Positions 58,070 to 64,000 of a stretch of DNA of 64,000 nt are shown piece after piece; the first letter of the stretch is position 1; each line of letters opens with the position of its first letter. The stretch is from Diphasiastrum complanatum (lineage: Eukaryota; Streptophyta; Lycopodiopsida; Lycopodiales; Lycopodiaceae). Location: contig CM055107.1 in NCBI GenBank assembly GCA_029204225.1, positions 2,099,218-2,163,217 on the forward strand, in the 5' to 3' direction. A program made the translations under genes and the position numbers. The notes under the pieces were generated by a model. That model ran no database searches. It saw only the letters and a program-made list of their open reading frames with translations, and had not been told where the DNA came from.

Positions 58070-58958
58070 TCTTCATCACTTGCATGAGCATCTTCCTTCT
58101 CTTCATTAGAAATGTTGGCTTGCTTGAATTGACTCTTCTTCTTGAAGCAATTGGTGGCATAATGCCCCTTCTTGCCACAAAAGAAACACTTGATGTTTTT
58201 CTTCTTCTTCTTGGATGTGGAAGCTTGAGGGGACTCATCCTCATCTCCTTTCTCCTTGGAAATAAGATTTGTCTTGCTTGAAGAGAATTGGTGTTAATTC
58301 TTACTTCTTGTCTTGTGCTTGTCTTTGGTAAAGAGAGCTTTACCATCAATGTTGAGAGACAGTCTCTCCATTTTCAAGAGTTTATACTCTTGTCTTGATT
58401 CTCAGAAATAAGCACACTTTGGAGTGCTTCCAAACTTGGTAGCTCCTCCTTAATGGCATAACTCTGAACAAGGTTGTCATATTCCTCCTTTAACACATTA
58501 AGTATGACTTGAACAAGCTCATTTGGGTTGATGGAGTCTCCTATGCATGACAATTCTCCATGGAGGTCTTTAACTCTCATTACATAAGCTGAAGCACATT
58601 CATCACTTCTCTGTACACTTTGAAAAATTTGGTTTCTTAGTGTTAGAAGTCTAGAAGTATTTTTTGCCTCATAGATAGACTTGAGAGTATCCCAAGCATC
58701 TTTGGCATTAGTACAAGCACCAATTTATCTTAAGATGTCATTTGAGACATTCATCTTAATATAATGTAGAGCCATCCTGGCTCTCTTTTTGTACTTTGGA
58801 ATTTCTTGAGGAATTTGTGGTTCTTCTTCAATGCCAAGTACAATATCCATCACATCTTGTAGTATTAATACAGATTCCATTCTAACCTTCCAAATTGAGT
58901 AATTGGAGGTTGACAATCTTTCACTTGCTTCTAATAGAAAGACACCCATTGAAGTCAT
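58070..58958 (-). pseudogene. Copia C3 gag
   Basis: The start is ATG near 58958, close to VFLLEASERL. The UBN2 domain runs through WKVRMESVLILQDVMDIVLG and RMALHYIKMNVSNDI, then a TAA at 58725-58727. It continues in frame pieces to LPSLEALQSVLI, a frameshift, a basic Ser-rich linker and a CCHC knuckle CFFCGKKGHYATNC near 58185-58145. It is clearly related to C2 gag. Confidence 0.88.
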
Positions 58959-59695
58959 AAAGAATGATAGAAATAAAAAAAGATGGATGAAATAATTGTT
59001 TTTCTTCTCACTATAGGAACCAATCAAGGGTACTGAACCAAATCCTATGTAAGACTTAGCAAAAAACTGTGAGATAGATCTCACTAGCTTGACAATCTCT
59101 CTAAAACAAGATTTGAATCATCAAAAAAGATGAAAAAAAGTTATGGTTCTCTGAATTTCACACGTGTGAAATATTCCAAAAATGTCAAATTGACTCAAAT
59201 ACAATCTATTTGTATGAAACAATTTGCCTAGAACCTATAAGTTTTGTCTAAATCACATATAGATGAGATTGTGTAGCTTCTGGATGATTTTTGTGATCAT
59301 TCAGGCAATAAATGACATGTACACACGATTTGCCACAGGTCTAGGCACCCTACCTACGACTCTTCAAAAGCTTATAGCTTCTGATTCACTTATCCAACTG
59401 TCATGATTCGAATTGCATCAGATTCTACACATTTCTAGCTTTCTAGTGGGCTAATTTGCTTGAAATTTGAATCTGAGGTGAGAGAGAACCACCAATCTGA
59501 AAATGGGCAGATTTCACATGTGCCAGCACCTGAAATTCCGTACAATACCTGATTTGGCCCATTCAATGTGGTTTGTAGCTCAGAATCACAAGAAAACTGC
59601 AAACTAGCTAGAAGGTAGAATCTAGACAATTCCTAGATTGAAATCTGATCAGATCTGCAAACTTTTTGATTAGATTTGCCTGTAAAACTTAGGTA

Positions 59696-59708
59696 GGATC
59701 TGATATCA
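59696..59708 (-). promoter_or_regulatory. Degenerate tRNA-iMet primer site of C3
   Basis: On the minus strand TGATATCAGATCC follows the LTR end. It is TGGTATCAGAGCC with two changes, which places the inner LTR boundary at 59709. Confidence 0.82.
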
Positions 59709-60137
59709 TGCTGAATTCACACGTGTGGGATGCCCTACACATGTATTTTTGATCTCATAAGCACAATAACACCATAAAGATCAGACTAGCATTGGTTGTC
59801 AATAGGAAAGCTGATCATACAAGCAATATTATTGTGTTACAAGCAAGATCTGTCAACAAAACATAAGACAAAGCATCATAAATGCCTCTACTCGACTAGA
59901 GAGAGAAAATAGAAAGTACAAAACTCGTGGAGAGAGAGAGGGCACAAAGAGCTTGTCTCCAAATTTGCATTACACACAAGCCACCTCACTATGTCTAATT
60001 GTGCCACATAGTCTTTTCATGCTGTGGCATGTAAAGTACAAATGGCAATTCCTATGGTAGCTCAAGTTTCTACTTCTACCTACCTTGAATATTTTATTCT
60101 AAGATGGGTCTTTACTAAGCCAAAAGAGCTCAATTCT
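59709..60137 (-). repeat. 5' LTR of copia C3, internally deleted and truncated
   Basis: It matches the 3' LTR from the GAATTCAGCA end to CTCAATTC near 60137. Compared with the 3' LTR it lacks 118 bases (54650-54767 there) flanked by CAA, plus a 6-base indel. It contains CACACGTGTG at 59718-59727. The outer 150 bases or so are replaced by gypsy sequence. Confidence 0.88.
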
Positions 60138-61125
60138 TCGGGTAGATTACTCCATCGGATCACCTGGTTGTAGCATTCCTTCAACCGATTCTTCTTGTTC
60201 ACAGGTGCCCTTGGTGGATCTATCCTTAAAACTTTTGCCATAGCAGATTTTTGTGGCGGCTGAACTGGTACTTTCTTAGTTCTATAATGATCTGGGTCCA
60301 TGTGCTATAGGACCTGCTCATCAGTCAGCTCAGTCTCCTTGTTGTAAGTCAGAGCATGTTGCCAAGGGACTAAATCATCGTCCACTGGGTTCTCAATAGA
60401 TTTCGTTGACAACCATGCTACGTTTATCATATTCACTCCAAGTGTAATTGGTGTGTCCATGGTGTAACACTTGGGTGAAGATGTACTGGGTTTAGGATCT
60501 GATTCGTATTGACATGTTTGGCAGTCAATCGTTGCTAATGCATCTATCCATCTCACAACATCCGTCTCTGAATCGTAGTGACCACCCTTGGCTTGCCTTG
60601 GGTGATCAATCGTGTGATCTGTCGTGGATGATCCGCCATCAGCCTTGAGTACAATAGGTTTCACCACCCATGTGGTTGGATTGACCTTTACAACCTGCTC
60701 TCTATTCTCAAAGGTGAGTTTTTTCATACCCCAGTTGTGTACTACTTGCGCAGTCCTCACCCATGGTCTTCCCAGTAAAACACGGTATGCAGTTGGAGAT
60801 TCAGGTATATCCATTACTACAAAGGTGACACAAACTGCATGCCTGCTATTTTTACAGGGATATCGGCACCCACACCCTTCGGTTTTACATAGGATTGATC
60901 TGCTAGCTTGATGGCGAATCTTGCTAGCTTCAATCCCTGTAAACCCCACTTTTGATACAAAGTAGTGAAGATCAAATTGACACCAGATTTTCCATCTACT
61001 ACTGCTGCCTCGTCCTTGAATCTCTTGTGTTTGATTGGCAGGGAGGATGTTGTGTTCCTCGCTTTCCCACGTTGCCCCAATGTGGAGGACGTTACTAGTA
61101 TTATTTCAATTACAAAGGGGCCCAA
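60138..61125 (-). pseudogene. Gypsy protease fragment (family G4)
   Basis: Minus strand from 61125: EIILVTSSTLGQRGKARNT, DEAAVVDGKSGVNLIFTTLY (the protease active site with DSGSG changed to DGKSG), LADQSYVKPKGV and VPVKIAG-like residues. A frameshift near 60850 leads to VMDIPESPTAYRVLLGRPWV and VVHNWGMKKLTFENRE of the protease C-terminus. A linker runs to a stop at 60305. A further piece (60301-60138) with QPPQKSAMAK may be the following linker. The family differs from G1. Confidence 0.78.
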
Positions 61126-61199
61126 GTCTATTATTCTATTTACAACTCAACTTGCATGCTCATTGGGCCATGGGCTTATACGCGCAGGATGCCATGCCC

Positions 61200-61953
61200 T
61201 CACAACATTTTTTATTAGCCGATATTATTTATTTACAATATGTTGGGAATGACATTCATTCATATTGAATTTATGCAATATATCTTGAATGTATTTTTCT
61301 TGGCTCACTCTTAACATCATCTTCTATCTCTTTTTATTTGTTTGCCAAGCCTCGGGTAGAGAGAGAGAATACCACTTTTGGGCTCATCTAGAGAGAGAAG
61401 ACAATTTAAGCAAAATTGGCAAATCTCTAAATTGACTCAAAAAACTCATAGATATCTCATACATTAATGAAGGGAATGAAAGTACATATAGAAACTCATG
61501 GAGATCCATGCTTGATTCTTATTGGACCCCTTAAACACAGTCTCTCTAATCCTATTGGATGTGTGATGCAACATCCCTCACTTTTGATTGGACCCTTCCA
61601 ACACATCTCTCTCTTATGATTGGACCCTTTGACTTTTGCCACCACATAGGGTGCATCACTCAGCAAACCTAAACTTGACATGTGTAAGCAACCTAACTAG
61701 CTTGAGTTACATCACAATTTAATTTTGGCCTAATCATGACAAAACACGTGTACTTGACCATTTGTCCTCTAAAGCCAAAATTGGCCCTATCACCTAGTGA
61801 CACCAAGATGCTTGACTAGCAATCTTTATACCCCTAAAGTCAACATCATAAACTATCTCTAACTATTTTACACATGTGGGAACATGCTCCACACATGTGA
61901 AATTTACTCACAAACATAACATCATAAATAACCAAGATAGATTTTTGACAATT
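61200..61953 (-). repeat. LTR-like stretch, possibly a solo LTR
   Basis: On the minus strand it could start TGTCAAAAATCTATC at 61953, similar to the start of the C3 LTR. Like C3 it contains runs of CTCTCTCTC and a CACATGTGTGG-type palindrome. The inner end is not clear and no direct repeats flank it. Confidence 0.35.
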
Positions 61954-62081
61954 AGGAGGCTTCCATGCCTCACAAAATAGATTCTTACAATCAAGTTGTG
62001 TCTATAGTGTAATATTGGATTGCAATTTTCTAGATTGATAAAAAGACATGATAGTTGAAATGTATTTGCTGATAGTAAATC

Positions 62082-63412
62082 TTAGTGTTCTTCCATAAGT
62101 TGGATTGTTTTGTCGAAATCTCTGCATTTGATCTCAAGCTCATGTCTTTTACGTACCTGCATAAAACTAATACAAAGTGAGTTACAATTAGTATCTGAGA
62201 TATTGTATGAAAAAGTTTTGATAGAAAATTTTCATAAAGAATCGAGTGTTTATAGTTGCTTACGAGTTTACCATTGAAAATGAATATGAATTCTGAAAGT
62301 ATATCATCTTGTAGTAGCAATAGTTCCCGCCTGATGTGATTTAGGCTCCAATCCTCTTCCACCTCAACACATGTCAAAACTGCATCATTATATATAATTT
62401 CAATATATATTTTTGTTTTGAATGTCCACTGGCTTCCAAATCTTGATTGAGTGGCACCCATTTACCATATTTGATAATGGAAGCATAAGCTCAACATTTG
62501 TTTTTCTATTCGATAATGAAAGCACATGGAAGACATTTTAATTCTGCATTCTATTTCATCCATAAGTTCAGATAATAAACTATCTGATAAATTTTTGCAT
62601 ACAAACATCGTTGGGGTTTTGTGTACATTGACACTTGAAAAGAAATCCACAAATATATTCAAAGAAATAAGCCAACTCAATCTGACTATTTTTTATCCTG
62701 TGCTTATCTTTAATGAATTTTTTACATCATTATATAGCTTGCAATGAAATGATTCTGAAATTGCAGCATCTGGAGCAACCCATTCATCACTTCCAAAACT
62801 AGGTAATGGAATTGGGACTATTTGTCCAAAATCTCCTTTTGTATCAAGAATGTACATTGATTCATAAAAAGAGATCTCACTATCAGCTAGATCTTTTGCA
62901 GTTCTACCTCAATATTGCAATTGTCCAATATCAGTGTGAATAATATCTAACACACCTGCTAGAGATCCAATGGGCTCCCATTTATTTATGTTGGATGGAT
63001 ATAAATCTGCAAGAGAAAAATAATTAGATTGGCAAGTTTACTAATAGATATTAATGAATGACAAAAATCAAAGTATTGTAAAATATCGATACTCACAGTT
63101 GTTTTTTTTGTGATCCCGACGATTGAATCCTTGCACATTTATCTCTGAATGCATATATACATGCTGGACTAGAATTTCAAAATTAGATTTTCCTCCTGAT
63201 GATGTTTTGAAATCCAAAATTCTGGCCTTCCAATAAGATCGAAATGATAGTTTTGACCTTTTGCTTTTTCGAAATGCTCCTCTTGATGATGGATGCATCA
63301 AAACCCAAGAGTTTTTTGAATAATTTCTTGGCACCCATAATCCATTGTCATCTTTCTCGTTGAAGAGAAGCATAGAGTCAATTGAAGAGCACAGCTTCCT
63401 TGATGTCGCCAT
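62082..63412 (-). pseudogene. Unrecognised three-exon gene with three in-frame stops
   Basis: Exons on the minus strand are 63412-63097, 63006-62264 and 62156-62082, with GT-AG junctions (CAACT|GTGAGT, TTGCAG|ATTT, AACTC|GTAAGC, ATGCAG|GTACG). Phases agree, giving 377 codons plus TAA. The product begins MATSRKLCSSIDSML. It contains a basic block (SSRGAFRKSKRSKLSFRSYW), WEPIGSLAGVLDII, IPLPSFGSDEWVAPDAA and IYNDAVLTCVEVEEDWSLNH, and ends RKRHELEIKCRDFDKTIQLM. Exon 2 has in-frame TGA (62911-62909), TAA near 62693 and TAA at 62464-62462, with no frameshift. I know no family for it. It may be a young pseudogene, or exon 2 may really be several exons. Introns are kept, so it is not a processed copy. 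Confidence 0.5.
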
Positions 63413-64000
63413 TCGTTATGTGCAGGCAAAAATCTGAATTACTGAACTATGAATCTGAAAATATGCGTAGGCAAAAAGTCATGAATATGAAAATATGTGT
63501 TGGCAAAAATTTGAAACACTGAACTATTTAACGCTACAAATGAATTGTAGTTAACCTGGTTAACCATGATTTGACAATGCATATACATTAATGGTACATC
63601 GATATTCTCATTTCAACCATCTATCATATTCATTTTCAATATTTTTGGGTCTCTTCAGGTAGTGATGAGCTGGAAGGGGAGGCCTCAACAACCAATAGCT
63701 TTTCCACATGTTGTCCAATGAAAAAATAATATATTTAAAAAGTTTTTATTCTATTTATATTTCTTTTACAAAGGCCCTTGTCGAGCTAACTGTTCGTCTT
63801 CGTCTCCGTTGACTTTCATGTTTGCGAAACTTTTAGTGTTTCGTGTTTCCAGATGTTCGAGTTCGCGAACATCTTCGTCAAGTGAAAGACTGAAAACTAG
63901 CAAGGCTTTGTAATCAGAAACACTTTGTTTCTTCAGCTCCCTCTCAAAGCGTGGTAGCTTTATGATCCCGAGACTGCTTCTTTGCCTCTCAAAGAGCCCT
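63413..64000. other. Upstream side of the 62082-63412 locus
   Basis: Should contain its promoter. A short perfect stem, GATGTTCG-AGTT-CGCGAACATC, lies near 63852-63873. Nothing else was recognised. Confidence 0.4.

Larger units (their letters stand above)
54379..60137 (-). mobile_element. Ty1-copia element C3, minus strand, with both LTRs
   Basis: Order on the minus strand: 5' LTR (about 60137-59709, left-truncated), primer site, gag, protease, integrase, RT, RNase H, polypurine AGGAGGAG, 3' LTR 54991-54379. Frameshifts interrupt gag, integrase and early RT, but the RT-RNase H piece is open. It sits at a break in the plus-strand gypsy G1, and the 5' LTR is cut off against another gypsy relic, so no target duplication can be compared. 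Confidence 0.92.

Noticed and set aside
61200-61953. Intact second copy of the C3 LTR
   Set aside because: The start and some words resemble C3, but long shared blocks are absent. Kept only as a low-confidence LTR-like stretch.
62264-63006. Hidden intron from GTAAAA near 62726 to TTTCAAG near 62623 to remove a stop
   Set aside because: The splice sites look acceptable, but the resulting phase leads at once into another stop, so it does not rescue the frame.
1-64000. tRNA or rRNA genes, plastid or mitochondrial inserts, CRISPR arrays
   Set aside because: Looked for B-box-like words, known rRNA cores, organellar genes and regularly spaced short repeats by eye. None was convincing. A tRNA scan would settle the first point.

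Overview
This window reads as nuclear DNA of a land plant with a large, transposon-crowded genome. The evidence is GT-AG introns, a plant-specific PADRE/DUF4228 gene, a gene whose N-terminus looks like a plastid transit peptide, Ty1-copia elements with a tRNA-iMet primer site, Ty3-gypsy elements, LINE 3' ends and a hAT (DUF659) relic. The species cannot be fixed from sequence alone. A seed-free plant such as a fern is only a guess.

Genes. Three host-type loci can be built, all on the minus strand. (1) 5573-6354: three exons of a NifU-C-like, probably plastid protein; no last exon was found. (2) 14958-15738: a complete three-exon PADRE/DUF4228 gene of 145 residues with an N-myristoylation start and the conserved C-terminal tail. 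(3) 62082-63412: an unrecognised three-exon locus whose splice phases all agree but whose frame holds three stop codons. A decayed SWIM zinc-finger gene lies at 49367-51085 on the plus strand.

Repeats. Most of the rest is layered retrotransposon debris. 1-1790: copia gag-protease head-to-head with an inverted integrase piece. 2808-4250: hAT and LINE relics. 7506-9420: gypsy family G1 (minus) with 5' LTR. 10648-12870: internally deleted gypsy G2 (plus), meeting an inverted gypsy gag at 12960-13590. 21469-26468: copia C2 with both LTRs, probably inside an older gypsy whose 3' LTR lies at 26942. 29250-29945: gypsy RT. 30174-33789: a long coiled-coil ORF directly upstream of a polypurine tract and a G1-type LTR, the most unusual coding feature here. 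33795-35138: LINE, gypsy and copia pieces. 37385-39275: one repeat, LTR-like, in plus-minus-plus order, with a primer-site-like sequence in the centre of the first palindrome. 46465-47737: an open copia gag-protease reading frame. 52230-54378: G1 (plus). 54379-60137: copia C3 (minus), with a nearly intact RT-RNase H. 60138-61953: gypsy protease and an LTR-like stretch.

Relations. The G1 LTR family appears in two settings: with gag-protease at 7506-9420, and next to the coiled-coil ORF at 33038-33789. This suggests an autonomous/non-autonomous pair. Copia C3 sits at a break in the plus-strand G1 copy, so C3 is the younger insertion. No CRISPR, operon or prokaryotic feature was seen, and no tRNA or rRNA gene was recognised.
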